Shown here piece after piece: positions 46,719-57,640 of a stretch of DNA of 64,000 nt (position 1 is its first letter; the number at the start of each line of letters is the position of its first letter). Position numbers and translations under genes: made by a program. The notes beneath the pieces are model-generated. The model was given only the letters and a program-made list of their open reading frames with translations. It made no database searches and was not told where the DNA came from. Source of the stretch: Serripes groenlandicus (Eukaryota; Mollusca; Bivalvia; Cardiida; Cardiidae); contig JASEVX010000001.1 of assembly GCA_031761405.1 (NCBI GenBank), forward strand, positions 202,076,390 through 202,140,389. The letters run 5' to 3'.

Positions 46719-46883
46719 CAAGTTTTAGTCACGCTTTGTCCCGCTCACCTTTAACTTCATTCCTCGACCTGCTGTGGACGATACATGATGCAGAATACCA
46801 GAGAACAGAAAAAGTGCCTATATCTGGCAGCTGCAGGACTGCTACTTCTTGGAGAGCTGGACAAAAGGAAGCAAGAGGAAGAG

Positions 46884-47033
46884 CATGAGAAAGAACCTTG
46901 GGCAAGGCACATTTTCTAGCCTAGTACTGGTTTGTTTACCCAGGGATCATGAATAATTAAATTTAATTGCGCGCTAAATGACCTTAGTTGTCGATGCGCC
47001 ATAAAACAATATACATTCATTCATGAGAAAGAA
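46884..47033 (+). mobile_element. 5'-truncated SINE with 12-bp target duplication
   Basis: CATGAGAAAGAA at 46884-46895 and 47022-47033 flanks 126 bp that starts CCTTGGGCAAGGCACATTTT and matches the 3' half of the SINE at 42065. The tRNA head is missing. Insertion is in the coding part of the Harbinger fossil. Confidence 0.85.
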
Positions 47034-47524
47034 GAAGAGACGAATTCAACTAGAACAAGGAAAGCAAGGGCAGTGTGGGTTGGTTGACTAGAATATATGA
47101 TTTCGGACATTATGATCAGCTATTGACAGAACTCCACAAGGAAAATCCTATAGGTTACAGGCATTACCTGAGAATTACACCTGACTTGTTCCAAGAGATG
47201 GTGGAGAAGTTAGCCCCTCACCTTCAGAAACAGACTACACCATTTAGACGACCGCTTGAAATTGGACTCAAGTTGGCTGCCACCCTCCGCTTCTTAGCCA
47301 CTGGAAATTCCTATGCAAATCTACAGTACAGCTTTAGAGTTGAAAAAAGTACAATCTGCAAGTTCTTACCAGAGGTGTGCGAAGCCATCATTGCGGTCTA
47401 CAAGGACGAAGTGCTCAGCTGCCCCAAAACTGAAGAAGAGTGGAAGGAGGTTGCTGAGAAGTTCAGCTCCAGATGGACTGCAGTCGACATTACGATAGAG
47501 CGCCATAGGCGACTGCAGTCGACA

Positions 47525-47549
47525 GTTCTACAACTACTACTACTACTAT

Positions 47550-47585
<36 letters not shown>

Positions 47586-47588
47586 CTT

Positions 47589-47619
<31 letters not shown>

Positions 47620-47660
47620 CTACTACTACTACTACTACTACTACTCCTACTACCTACTAG

Positions 47661-47704
<44 letters not shown>

Positions 47705-47705
47705 G
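47525..47705. repeat. (CTA)n trinucleotide microsatellite, about 180 bp
   Basis: ACTACTACT repeats with interruptions by CCT and CTAG. It is preceded by two copies of GACTGCAGTCGAC (about 47478 and 47509). Any protein read through it (poly-Leu, Thr or Tyr) is an artefact. Confidence 0.95.
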
Positions 47706-48468
47706 AGAAAGCGTGAAATAAACCTGGCGCTGGCTGGAATTTTCTGTGATAAACTTGGCGCCGAAAGGGTTAATAGTGTTTATCCATGTATATCTTAAAT
47801 ATGAACTGTTTCTAAGCTAAAACTGTTGATTATGTGACTAGCGAATACCGACTGCGTAGATCAATCTCCTTTGCAGAGAGCCGTTCTTTACACTCACTTA
47901 CAAATAGTCAGTTGTAGGTGATTTAAGATGTTTAATTGTTCGAAACAAATGAATAAAAGAACAAACTGAGATAAAACTGGTTTTCATAGAAATATGATTT
48001 TTAATGAACACTCTCTTCCTATAAAGAGAGTGTAAAGAACAACAACTTTGTGAAGAAGAATGGTTTACTAATTGGGTCTTTGTACACAATTATTTTGTCC
48101 TTGACACTTTTAAATGTGTCATTAGATTCCTAACTGGTATTTTGCTTGCATTCTGCATATTGTTATGCATCATTGACACAAGGGCGCTCAACATAATATA
48201 ATTTTAAAACATGAGTACTTTTTTTATTTTCATTATAAAAAAAGAAGGAAAGAATTACAATAAATTAACATGAAGTGTTCAGTTTATGTTCGAAATTAAG
48301 TTTGTAATTATACAAAAATTTCAATGAAATTTAACTGTTTAGCTGATATTATATTTCGAGGGTGGTCTAATTTATAAATATTGGACTACATTTTAACATT
48401 TGTCAAAGTATGATATATTTAGGATGCCAAGTTAATATCAATTTGAGAAAAAGAGAAACCTCTTGTCT
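47706..48468. other. Intronic AT-rich DNA
   Basis: No supported gene or element. GGCGCCGAAAGGGTTAA at about 47758 may be the edge of a degraded MITE. Confidence 0.4.
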
Positions 48469-49055
48469 TTAACCCTTTTCTCATTGTTTTAAAAGTAGAT
48501 TGCTGCAAAGGTGTCCAATGTTTACTTTAACAGGGGAAAGTTAAAATGAAGTGCTATTGCATGCAAATCCTAAATTGTCTGTTTTGTGGTTTTATTAACA
48601 AATAATAAAATTCAAATATTCTGACAAACTTCAAATATTCTGACAAACATTTTGAAAAGTTTATGTGGAATTCACAAATCTTATAATTATGCCTCAATGA
48701 AAGCACTGTATACATGTACATACTAAGACTAATGATTGGCAAGATTACTCATTTCCATAACTGTTTATGATCAATAATTAGTTGGCTGTGTTTATGGTCA
48801 ACCTACCTTAAAATGGAGATTGGTCATAAACAATGAAATGCTTCAATTATTTTTCAATGAAGGACATTCACTTCGTTGACAAAAAAATGCAAGTTATGAT
48901 ACATTTTCACTTGACCCCCACCCCTGATGTTCCAATATGCCCCGCAGTTGATAACTGTTTTTTCAACTACTATAATTAAAGTGTTATGCATAACTGCAGT
49001 ATGGATCGTCGGCGACATTGATGCTTTGCATCAACTTTCTCTTGTTAGTGTAACT
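48469..49055 (-). repeat. Inverted-pair repeat R, right copy
   Basis: Reverse-complement counterpart of 40755-41420: ATTGGTCATAAACA, CAATGAAGGAC, GTCGGCGACATTGATGC. Its left end 48469-48544 is flanked by TTAA and looks like a short family Q MITE. Confidence 0.6.
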
Positions 49056-49403
49056 TAGGTCCAGGGGATTTAAGAACGATACTCCTAGGTGGGTTGTATA
49101 ATTTTATTGTTGAGGTTATGTACAAATGGAGTCTGTAATGAAATATAGAATGAATAAAGTGATGGATATAACAAGTTGAATTCTAAATACAATTATCACT
49201 ATCAGAAAAGGAGCAAGCGAAAATAAACATATATAACAAAAGTAGAAGAAAAAGACAAGTACCAGGATAGTCAAGTTTGATAGAGTAATAATTGGAGAAA
49301 AGTAAAGCTCTCCACATATTATTTCTCTTCCTTTCGGAATTAACTGTCCAAGTGTATGAAAGAGAGCGGGAAAAGAGGGATTTTTAGAGTGCCTGCTAGA
49401 ATA

Positions 49404-49525
49404 TGTTAGGTGATATCTACTCACTAACATTCACTGATTCTCACTGTGATAACACAAGCCCAGCTTATTATGCATGAGCAGTGTACATGTAGGAAAAATA
49501 CTCCCTACATGTACCTTGGTTACAT
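49404..49525 (-). repeat. Partial LTR related to the LTR at 61884
   Basis: TGTTAGGTGATAT through TTGGTTACA is about 95 percent the same by eye as 61899-62023, including the stem TACATGTAGG/CCTACATGTA. The outer TGTAACCC end is missing. Confidence 0.65.
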
Positions 49526-49529
49526 ACAC

Positions 49530-50185
49530 CCCATCTTCGCAAGCCAAGGCTAATTTGTCCATTACATTACCATAATAACCCTTGGCTGACGGCTTCTTTA
49601 AATTTGAATTTCCCGCTCTGCCACCTAGCGGTTGCATAAATATACATCCCAATTCGGAAACGTTCATCGTCCAATAGAATGATCGGTAACAAACGTCGTC
49701 GGTTTTCTGTTAATATGGCGACTGCTTCGCTTCGCTTCGCTTCAGGCCTCGTCGCTTACAACCGCGAAATACGAAGGAGTAAACAGTTTATAATCCAGAA
49801 TCTTACAGACGAATATTATAGTGAGATCAATCTACGAAGGGACAGATGTGCTTGTGGCCAAGCGGACCAGTAAGGGAAAGTCACTGACTTATGAGTGTTT
49901 CCCTATCATGTTTCCTTGCACAATTGGCTAGTCATCATTATTGCTCCGCTGACTTCCATCATGGAGGAGCAGTGACGGAGACTTGTTAGCCTTGGATTTA
50001 TAGCAACATACCTGGGAATGGACTCCAGCCAGAACAAGGAGATCGAGAACGGGACGTTCGACTTCGTTTTTGGAAGCCCGGAAGCTTTTTAAGGGAGATG
50101 GCGAACTAGAATGTTGACTGAAAATTATCAGGAAAGACTGGGATTAATTGTTGTGGATGAAGTCCACACAGACAGTCATTCAATG
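49530..50185 (+). pseudogene. RecQ-like helicase fossil with shared promoter block
   Basis: The block CAAGCCAAGGCT ... CCCTTGGCTGACGGC (compare 36815 and 58990) leads to an ATG at 49679: FASGLVAYNREIRRSKQF. Frames then shift near 49843 into VLVAKRTSKGKSLTYECF (motif I, Walker A), near 49925 into VIIIAPLTSIMEEQ (motif Ia), a TGA, LGFIATYLG, FVFGSPEAF, a TAA, and LGLIVVDEVHTDSH (motif II, DEVH). It ends at a possible donor ATG|GTATGT. Only the first RecA lobe is present. RecQ-like helicases unwind DNA in ATP-dependent repair; this copy has at least two stops and two frameshifts. Confidence 0.65.
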
Positions 50186-51160
50186 GTATGTAATTATAGC
50201 TGACAAAATGATTATCTATATGTTCTTAGAGTAAATGTTGCGCCATAATGTTCAATGCAAACAGATCATAATTCTTGGCAAACTAGCACTGACATTGCAG
50301 GTTTATGTATTCCCCACCCATCTGTTGTTATATATTGTCTATGTTGGGTTAGAGTTACTAGTTAGGATCGTTGATATGGAGCCCTGTTGATATACAAGTT
50401 CCACCAATGACACCCACTGTTATTTCCAGTATTATTTCTTCTTTTCTTCTTTTTTTCAATTTAATGATTGACTGTGGAAAATATTTTACAATTATAACCA
50501 TTGTCAAACAGAAAATGGTACAGTATTTACATCAAGCTAGATATAAAACAGGAATAATGATTATTGATATCATAATATGACTCATCTTTAAAAGAAAATT
50601 TATTTGAAATGGTCTTATTACTTCTGCTATAATATTTCAATTCATAAGCTTTGAAAGAAAATTAATCATTGCAATTATCATGTAAATTCCTCAGCATATA
50701 TTATATGTTAAATTAGGGTTTTATCATTGAACTTGTGAATGTGTTATTCTGGCCTAAATACACTTTTAGCAGTCTACAATTCTTAAGTTGACAAAAGGTT
50801 TATAGAAAGATTATGTCTCCAATGTTGTTGTAGATCAATCCATTCCTACAGTCAAATAATTTTCACAATATAATGAAATCTCAACAAGTGATGTGGTTTG
50901 ATCCTTGGACTGACAAAAAACTACAAAGACTGTTCAAGCTTTCAAGACTGTTCAAGCTATATTACTTTGGAGCTCTAGTTTATTTTTTTGTATCTGATTG
51001 AAATAAGCATTTAATGATTATAAGTTGAAATAAATATAGATTAAATTCATATTTGCTTGCATGAAAATGAAAATAATAAATGGAGGTCAGTCAGGCTATG
51101 ATGTCAACATGTTTATACCAGTTCCAAACTAAACAATTGTTATAGTGTTGAAATTAACAT
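50186..51160. other. Intronic AT-rich DNA, nothing recognised
   Basis: No convincing continuation of the helicase. Short frames only. Confidence 0.4.
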
Positions 51161-51392
51161 TAAACATTTTCCAACATACAACAAATGTGCAGCAGATGAC
51201 TCTGAATTTAAAAAGGCAAATACAATGATTTTTACTAAAAAAGTAAGTTTTTAATCATTGAATTCAGTTGAAAACATTGTGGCAAAAGGAGAAATTATTT
51301 ATCTTGAGATTTTTTTCCTTTTGCCATAATGTTTGCACAAGATGATTGCTGTAGAGGTGTGAGAAAGCATCTTCATATGGAAAAGGGTTTCT
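51160..51392. mobile_element. TTAA-MITE family Q, diverged copy
   Basis: CCAACATACAACAAATGTGCAGCAGATGA at the left (in parts CAACATACAAC and GCAGCAGATGA) and CATAATGTTTGCACAAGATG...GGAAAAGGGTTT at the right follow the Q layout. The TTAA flanks are degraded. Confidence 0.5.
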
Positions 51393-51695
51393 ACATGTAT
51401 GTACAATATTACATGTAAATATTAGTTGATTGAAACAAATATAGTCTATAGATAAAATTCGCATTTGCTTATATTATCAAAACAAGAAAACGAAAAGATG
51501 ATGTTAATCAGGTTTGTTATGCCAACCTATTCATAATAAGACTTGAAGAGGACAATGAGACACTGAATTGCTCACCCGAATACAGTACTGCCTGAATATG
51601 ATGTTGCCTGTTAAAAAAATCTGGCATACAGCAAATAAGCATCTTTTTTTCAAAATGTCAAAGCAGAACTATAAAAAATCTATACAGCTGAAAGT

Positions 51696-51890
51696 TTAAC
51701 CCTTTCCCACATAAAAACAGTTTAAAACGCCTTTGCAGTAGTGAGCAGATGACTTCTGAAACATTGTGTCAAATTGCTCATAATGTCTCCTTAAAATTGC
51801 TAAATTCTTTTCTATTCTCTATTAAATAAATGTTCATAAGCTGTCTGCTTCAGATACATCAAAATGTGTCTGCAAGTGTAAAAGGTTTAA
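51696..51890. mobile_element. TTAA-MITE family Q
   Basis: TTAA-CCCTTTCCCACATA at the left and GTAAAAGG-TTTAA at the right, with GCAGATGACTTCTGAAACAT and the inner partner AGCTGTCTGCTTCAG. Confidence 0.65.
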
Positions 51891-51955
51891 GACAAAATTG
51901 ATATTGACAGGACATAAATTAAATGATTAAAAAACATATTGTAACATTGCAACTA

Positions 51956-52769
51956 CAGTCAAACTTGTGTAAGCGGTCACATGCGATCAGCGGTCACCGG
52001 CGTTAAACGGTCACTTTAAATCCCTTCCAACCAATTATACTCTTTAAATTGCCTTGATCAGCGGTCCCCTTTGAAACGCGGCCAGCGGCCACACTAATTG
52101 GTCTAGATTAACTGTAATCTTATTGTGTTCAACGGTCAACCAACCAACACACGACTTGGATTTGCAAGGTGTTAAATGATCGGTGTTTAATACATACAGG
52201 TAATAAAGCATACTGTGACAATCACATTATCGGGTTTTTTCATACGCGTAATCTGTTTACATGTTAGATCTAGGTTACCGAAAACAGCTGACGTGTGCCG
52301 AATGATAGTTGTATGATTCATCAACAAGAAGTTGCGATTTTGGTTTATTTTCTGTTTACGATGTCGGGCAAAATTGATAAATTGAAAAAGACATTTATGA
52401 GCGATTTAGACCGAAAAACAGTACATTTATATGTTAAAACGAAAGTTAATGTCCACTTGAAGCCCCAAGTCAATTTATATTGCCATTTCCATTTTAAATC
52501 TAAAGATTATCGAGTAAAACTGTCTGCAAGATATAGACGTAGATTCGGACGCTATTTTTTTCGGATATGTTATTCGGCGAATACAAGTTTATAAAGACAA
52601 TTTACTATTTGTAATGTAATGACTATTAATAACAGTTACATATGTAATATTATGTCAACTGACTTGAACAAATCCGACCAAGTCATGAAACTTGTGATAA
52701 GCAGCCACCTGTCTTAAGCAGCCAGTTTCATCATGTCCCTTGGGTGGCTGCTGATCGCAAGTTTGACTG
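51956..52769. mobile_element. pogo/Tigger-like MITE with TA target duplication
   Basis: TA-CAGTCAAACTTG ... CAAGTTTGACTG-TA: 12-bp perfect TIRs flanked by TA (51954-51955, 52770-52771), then AAGCGGTCAC-type sub-terminal repeats. CAGT.AA.C starts with TA flanks are typical of pogo/Tigger elements of the Tc1/mariner group. A 99-codon frame at 52295-52594 inside is open but unrecognised. Confidence 0.7.
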
Positions 52770-52841
52770 TATATCTTGTTAAATGGAGTAGTACATGTAA
52801 CAATCCGTTTAACATGGTTTATAAAATTACTGTTTTATTGG

Positions 52842-53325
52842 AGTTTACCCCTTTCCCACAAATTACCCTTGGCTTGGAAAGATGCTGCTGATGTTTACGA
52901 GAAAAAGGGGAAATTGATTCTTTAAAGTAATATCCCATTTTCACAAAGTTTTTTGTGTATAATAAGGCTGCTGCTGGGGCATCATAAAATGTCTTTCAGG
53001 TAAAAGTCTAATAGTTTAAAACTATACATATGACATAATTTGATTATTTACTTGTTTAATACGTTTGTGAGAAAAGGGGAAATTTGTTTCTGTTTAGGTA
53101 TATCTCCTTTTTTCACAATGTTTGATTATAATGACTAAAGCTTGTTATTAAAAAATTGTGAAGATTCTGATGAGATTAAGTAAATGAGGCATGGAGAGGA
53201 TGATCTGATCCAGCACTGTTCAGAAATGCCAATTTGAAATTTTTCCCATATAAACAAGCCAAAATAATCTTTGATAACATTGTAAATGCAGTTGCAGCTT
53301 AATTCTTAACATGTTTCTTTTTTAG
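52842..53325. other. Degraded family Q-type repeat and spacer
   Basis: TTTACCCCTTTCCCACA with GAGAAAAAGGGGAAATTG recalls the MITE family, but the ends cannot be set. No other feature. Confidence 0.35.
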
Positions 53326-53456
53326 AATTTCAATGATCTGACCAGTTCAACAGAGGGGAATCAAGATCCATTACCAGCAGCCATTTATATCCCAAAGCCT
53401 AAAATTTGTCGTCCGCCACCAGGAAAAAGAAGATGCCTGAAATTTGCCAGTCCTGA
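53326..53456 (+). CDS. Candidate internal exon, unrecognised protein
   Basis: Bounded by TTTCTTTTTTAG and GA|GTAAGTTT, with an open frame of 43 codons plus 2 bases: NFNDLTSSTEGN, then AAIYIPKPKICRPPPGKRRC and LKFASPE. Proline- and lysine-rich, no domain recognised. The phase (0 in, 2 out) does not fit the Ig exons: joining to exon 2 would create a stop. It does fit the open frame at 56209. It may belong to a gene or transposon nested in intron 2 of the Ig gene. Confidence 0.4.
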
Positions 53457-53861
53457 GTAAGTTTGTCATGTTGTACACATGTAATTTATACACATCCTTC
53501 TTTATGAAAGTGAACTGAGATAACATGCATAGTAATTTTGAGGGAATTGATTGATTGAGGTGTAGCAGAAAAATTCCAAATCATTTCAGCAAAAATATCT
53601 CCATAAAATCAAATCTAGGTATAATTATTGAATATATATTGGAGAAAATATTGAAACAAAATGGAGAAATAGTAATTATCACAATGATTTGAAGAGTCAT
53701 TTTCCGCAGATGCATCATATACAAGTTATGTCAGCAACTACTAAAACCCAAATTGGATTTTAACAGACAAAGGGCATACATTATTTACATACTTCAATTG
53801 CATGGACATATTTGTAGATAATTTGTGGAATGACTTCATCACACAGACTGTATTCATGTAT

Positions 53862-54018
53862 TTAACCTTTTCCATATACAACAAATATGCAGTAGATGAT
53901 ATTGAAACTGTGAACAAAGGAGGAAGTGTTCTTAAAAAGAAATTGTTTATTTTGCCAAATTGCCACAATGTTTTCAAATGTCATCTGCTGAATGAGCTTG
54001 CAAGTGGGAAAGCCTTAA
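53862..54018. mobile_element. TTAA-MITE family Q
   Basis: TTAA-CCTTTTCCATATACAAC at the left and GTGGGAAAGCC-TTAA at the right. GCAGTAGATGATATTGAAAC pairs with GTTTTCAAATGTCATCTGC. Confidence 0.65.
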
Positions 54019-54593
54019 ACTGGAATATATGACATTTTGAGGGTTTTTAACTTTGTTTCTTTAAACATGATTGTACAACAAAAAGGGCTATTTGTAGGTG
54101 ACACTCAACTTATAGTATGTACATTTAATCTAGGGGCATTATCACACTTCCATACATGCAACACAACATTGTGGAAAAAGAAGTTTCCTTTTAAGCACAT
54201 TTTCTAATCTCCTACAAAACATATATAATTTATGTTCGTTTATGTTATTGTAGATACTACCTTTTTACAAAGGTAGTTAAAATGCATCTAAGATGAAAAT
54301 GTATGCTATTGAAGAAAATGCTTAATTAATGAAATAAGTTACAACCTTAATAACAGAATCATTTAATTAAGGCATTTTGGATTGCTTTTATTAAATTTTA
54401 TATCACTTTTCTAAGATTATTCTAGATTACATGGGCCAAACATAATTAAGGCACCATTCCAGGTATTTTGTCAATAAATAATCTATATGGAAATATACTT
54501 AAAATAAATTATCATTTATTCTTCTCCAACATAAAGAGACTGAGTGTAATATTTGGAGTTGATATTTGAAAACACTTATCTGGTAAATTTTCT
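54019..54593. other. AT-rich spacer
   Basis: No feature recognised apart from short A/T tracts. Confidence 0.4.
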
Positions 54594-54795
54594 TTAACCC
54601 TTTCCCAAATACAACAAATCTGCAACAGAAGACTTCTGGTCAAAAATATGGATACTCTCCATAAAAGAAATGACAATATTTGAATAGAAAAACATAATGA
54701 AGAAAGGAGAAATTAATCATAATGAGCACTCCTTTTGCTTTATTGTATTCAAAAGTCATCTACTGTAAAGGGGTTTGTAAGTGGGAAAGGGTTAA
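54594..54795. mobile_element. TTAA-MITE family Q
   Basis: TTAA-CCCTTTCCCAAATACAAC ... GTAAGTGGGAAAGGG-TTAA, about 200 bp. CTGCAACAGAAGACTTCTGG is mirrored by AAAAGTCATCTACTGTA. Confidence 0.75.
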
Positions 54796-54955
54796 TGGAT
54801 GAATAACAGAATCTGATGATTTCTGTCTTGACAAATTGTTTGCAGCAGAAGGCACTTGAACATATTTCCATAAAGGAGACATTGCTTATGATGGTCAATT
54901 TTAATTCCAATATTGTTTTCTACTCTCTGATATATTATGAAATAATTCATTTCAT

Positions 54956-55110
54956 TTAACCCTTTCCCTCATAGGTCTGCAGCAGATGACTTTGAAAACG
55001 TCTAGGCAAAAGTACAGAAAATCCCTTTAAATGAAAGAACAATTATTGAATAGAGTTGAAAACATGGTGACAAAAGGAGGGTAAAGGGAAAAGAGGGTAA
55101 AGGAGATTTC
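54956..55110. mobile_element. TTAA-MITE family Q, 3' truncated
   Basis: TTAA-CCCTTTCCCTCATAGG with TCTGCAGCAGATGACTTTGA and GTGACAAAAGGAGGG; the right half is missing. Confidence 0.6.
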
Positions 55111-55514
55111 AGAGTTTTTCTAATGGGGTTTTTTCTCAATTTTGTATACTGCAAATTTGATTTATTTTGGAAAATCTTAAATTTATACAAATAAATGTAC
55201 TAAAATAATGTTATTCTCGCTACATCCAAATACAAAGAATTGCATAAGTAGTTACAACGGAACAACAGGAGAGGTTTAATTTCCTCTGTTGTTTCATTGT
55301 TTACTTCTTGCACTTATAGGGAAAATTACAGTTGTGTTCAATTCTGTGTCTGATATATAAATTATAAAAAGAACAACAGTTGTTGACAACAATTCTCATC
55401 AATGTACAGTCTTTGAATGAACAAATCTGTCTTTGTATACATAATACATTAACCAAACAACATTAATCATTAGCAACAGTTACTGCTGCTGTCCTTATAC
55501 AAGTTTTGCAATAT
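55111..55514. other. AT-rich spacer
   Basis: Nothing recognised. Confidence 0.4.
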
Positions 55515-55768
55515 TTATACCCCCAGATACGGTCACGCTTGTCGATCAGTCGGTCATTTTGTTGGTTTGTCGGTCCGTGGACATTTCTTGTTAACACTAT
55601 TTCTCAGCAATCCTTGGTCAGAATTCAATATAACTTCACAAGAATGATTGATACCAGTTGCACTGGATTTTTTTTAAAATGAGTTATGGTCCCTTGAATT
55701 TCTCATACATATGTATATTGTCAGGAACCAGCTGGGGGTATTCATCACCTTAAGTGATATTTCTAGTT
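55515..55768 (+). mobile_element. Element family G, short copy 2
   Basis: TATACCCCCAGATACGGTCA, a GGTC-type tract, one core unit (CACAAGAATGATTGATACC) and the end CAGCTGGGGGTAT, ATCACcttaaGTGAT, TTTCTAGTT. Confidence 0.8.
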
Positions 55769-56208
55769 CCTGGTAAAATCTCTTTTTTCTTTCCTGGAAC
55801 AAAACTGGACTTGATGACTGTTCACTAGTTTTCTCATCATTTGTTTGCATACAGACTTGCACATTTTTGGAAGAGAGCAAGTGCTTGCTGTTGGGATTTT
55901 GGCAGTCTCAGGTCTCACATATAGTGTCAACCTGCCTAAATAGTTTTTTGCCAGTAATACAATCAGTTTATACTGTAAATCAAACTTTATCAATGATAAT
56001 AATACAAGTTAATTTGATAATGTTTAAATCATTTTTGGTTAACCCATGACCTGACCTATATGTGTAATTTTTGAAGTTATCTGATGCAGATTTAGTCCAT
56101 GTTATTGTATATTGGAAAGGGTCATACAGGTTATGGGTTGGATCACTATAGTATATATAGTAAATATATCATAATTGCCCATACATAATAAATATTTATT
56201 TACTTCAG
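55769..56208. other. Spacer before the candidate exon
   Basis: AT-rich. Ends in TTTATTTACTTCAG, a good polypyrimidine tract and 3' splice site. Confidence 0.4.
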
Positions 56209-56479
56209 GACTGGTGTAATTCCAATGGATATGGTTGTTCTGAAGTCAGAAGACCACACTCTTCAGAATAAGCTTGACAGATGTGACCACTTACACAAGT
56301 TTAAACCCAGGAACTTAGCACAAAGCTTGTATTTTTCATTGCAAGTCAGAGGAATGAGGGATAATGAAAGAATCTCATTTGTCATTCTCCTTTTCTCACA
56401 ATGCTCTCAAAGAATGTACCAATGCTCATCCTTATTTGAAAACATCATCAGAAGAATAGGGGCACATGTTGATAGGTGA
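56209..56479 (+). CDS. Candidate terminal exon, unrecognised protein
   Basis: After TTTACTTCAG a frame of about 90 codons opens in the phase left by the exon at 53326 (GA|G): TGVIPMDMVVLKSEDHTLQN, then LDRCDHLHKFKPRNLAQSL, stop at 56477-56479. The exon may be shorter, because the later part (SFVILLFSQC) overlaps MITE-like sequence (TTCTCCTTTTCTCACAATG). No domain recognised; support is the phase match only. Confidence 0.35.
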
Positions 56480-56635
56480 TAGAATAAAACAATGGATAAG
56501 GATTAACCCTTAATCTGATGTCTTATCTTGACTTTTTCAAAATGAAAATAATAGTATGAAAAATGTTAACAAACTTGTATAAAATGTTTGCAATGAAGAA
56601 AACGTTTTGAGACATATTGAAATTATTAACTTTTT

Positions 56636-56848
56636 CCAACATACAACTAATTTGCACCAGACAAATGAAAACATATGAACAACAATATGTACAACCTTTG
56701 AACCAGGAAGTGTAAGTCCTGCAAAAAGAGTTCAAAACACTGTGGCAAAAGGAGAAGCAACTCATCATGAGCAATTTGTACTTTTGCCATAATGTTTTCA
56801 AAAGTTGTCTGCTGGAGAGGCTTCAGGAAGAGTGTTGGAGAGGTTTAA
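56636..56848. mobile_element. TTAA-MITE family Q, diverged
   Basis: TTAA-CTTTTTCCAACATACAAC ... GTTGGAGAGG-TTTAA. TGGCAAAAGGAGAAGCAACT is mirrored by ACTTTTGCCATAATG. Confidence 0.6.
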
Positions 56849-57480
56849 AACTTGTACATGTAATTCCGTACCACATTGAAATAATATGAGAAATAAAAAA
56901 TCATAAAGAAAAACATTTGTTTACTTGGATATATGATTGTGTTCAAAATATATTCTCAATATATTACCCCTAAGAAAGTGTAAAACCTGTGGCAAATGAC
57001 TTGCCTGTGCATCCACACTAAGGACTCAATTGGATACCGATTTACATTAAGTTGTACCTTCTATGACCAATTTCGAATAGTGCTGAGTGCGATCAGATGT
57101 AAACAAGTCATTTTACACTGGTCTGGGACCTAATGGTTGTTTTTTGGAGAGCCTTACTGAAATGTTCTGGGAAAAGGTGGAATTCATAAAATGAGCGGTT
57201 CAAGGCAAACCAACCTTGATCTAATTTTAACAAGTGTACATAAAGATCCATGTTAAAGGATCAAAATAGTTACCGGTACAGTTTCCTGTGACTTTTTATG
57301 ACTAAATGGTGAATGGCCAAGAATGGTTATGCACACGATAATCCAGATATTCATTGGCACACATGCCTTTAGCTTGGTTTCCAAAATTGATTGGTTGGGG
57401 TTAAACGCCTTTTTTCAACAATTTTTCAGTCATATCAACTCTACTCATATGTATTCTGGATTTCTCACACCAGTTCTCCA
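56849..57480. other. AT-rich intronic spacer
   Basis: No supported gene or repeat. Confidence 0.4.
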
Positions 57481-57640
57481 CACAACATACTTTCCAAGCA
57501 ACTGGCTGCTTTTCCACATAGACTATTAGCCCATTGGTGAATGACACTTGTCACAGTGACTTGTCAAACGTCGGAAAGAATGTCGCCCAATCTGGGGTTC
57601 GAACTCACAACCCCTGGACAATAAAATAATGATAAAGCAT
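57481..57640 (-). mobile_element. SINE or tRNA-derived fragment
   Basis: On the minus strand GGTTGTGAGTTCGAACCCC contains a perfect B box. No A box is found upstream and there is no clear target duplication, so this is a 5'-truncated or decayed SINE. Confidence 0.5.

Larger units (their letters stand above)
46371..47476 (+). pseudogene. HARBI1-like (PIF/Harbinger) transposase fossil with 5' leader
   Basis: A leader at about 46371 (CACCCTGACACTGGCACGA, following TTA) resembles a Harbinger-type end, and CGCAATGCG-rich sequence follows. Coding starts at about 46795: MMQNTREQKKCLYLAAAG. A SINE splits it at 46895. It resumes at 47034 (EEETNSTRTRKARAVW), shifts frame near 47080 and continues WLTRIYDFGHYDQL, LRITPDLFQEMVEKL, LKLAATLRFLATGNSY, FRVEKSTICKF and WKEVAEKFSSRW. 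This is the N-terminal half of the nuclease; the catalytic DDE part is lost at 47476, where a CTA microsatellite begins nearby. Dead copy in intron 2 of the Ig gene. Confidence 0.8.

Noticed and set aside
47475..47716. Poly-Leu, poly-Thr and poly-Tyr tail on the Harbinger frame
   Set aside because: Pure translation of the CTA microsatellite.
52295..52594. Transposase of the pogo-like element
   Set aside because: No helix-turn-helix or DDE motif recognised; too short.
53326..53456. Additional exon of the Ig gene
   Set aside because: Joining in phase 1 to exon 2 gives an immediate stop.
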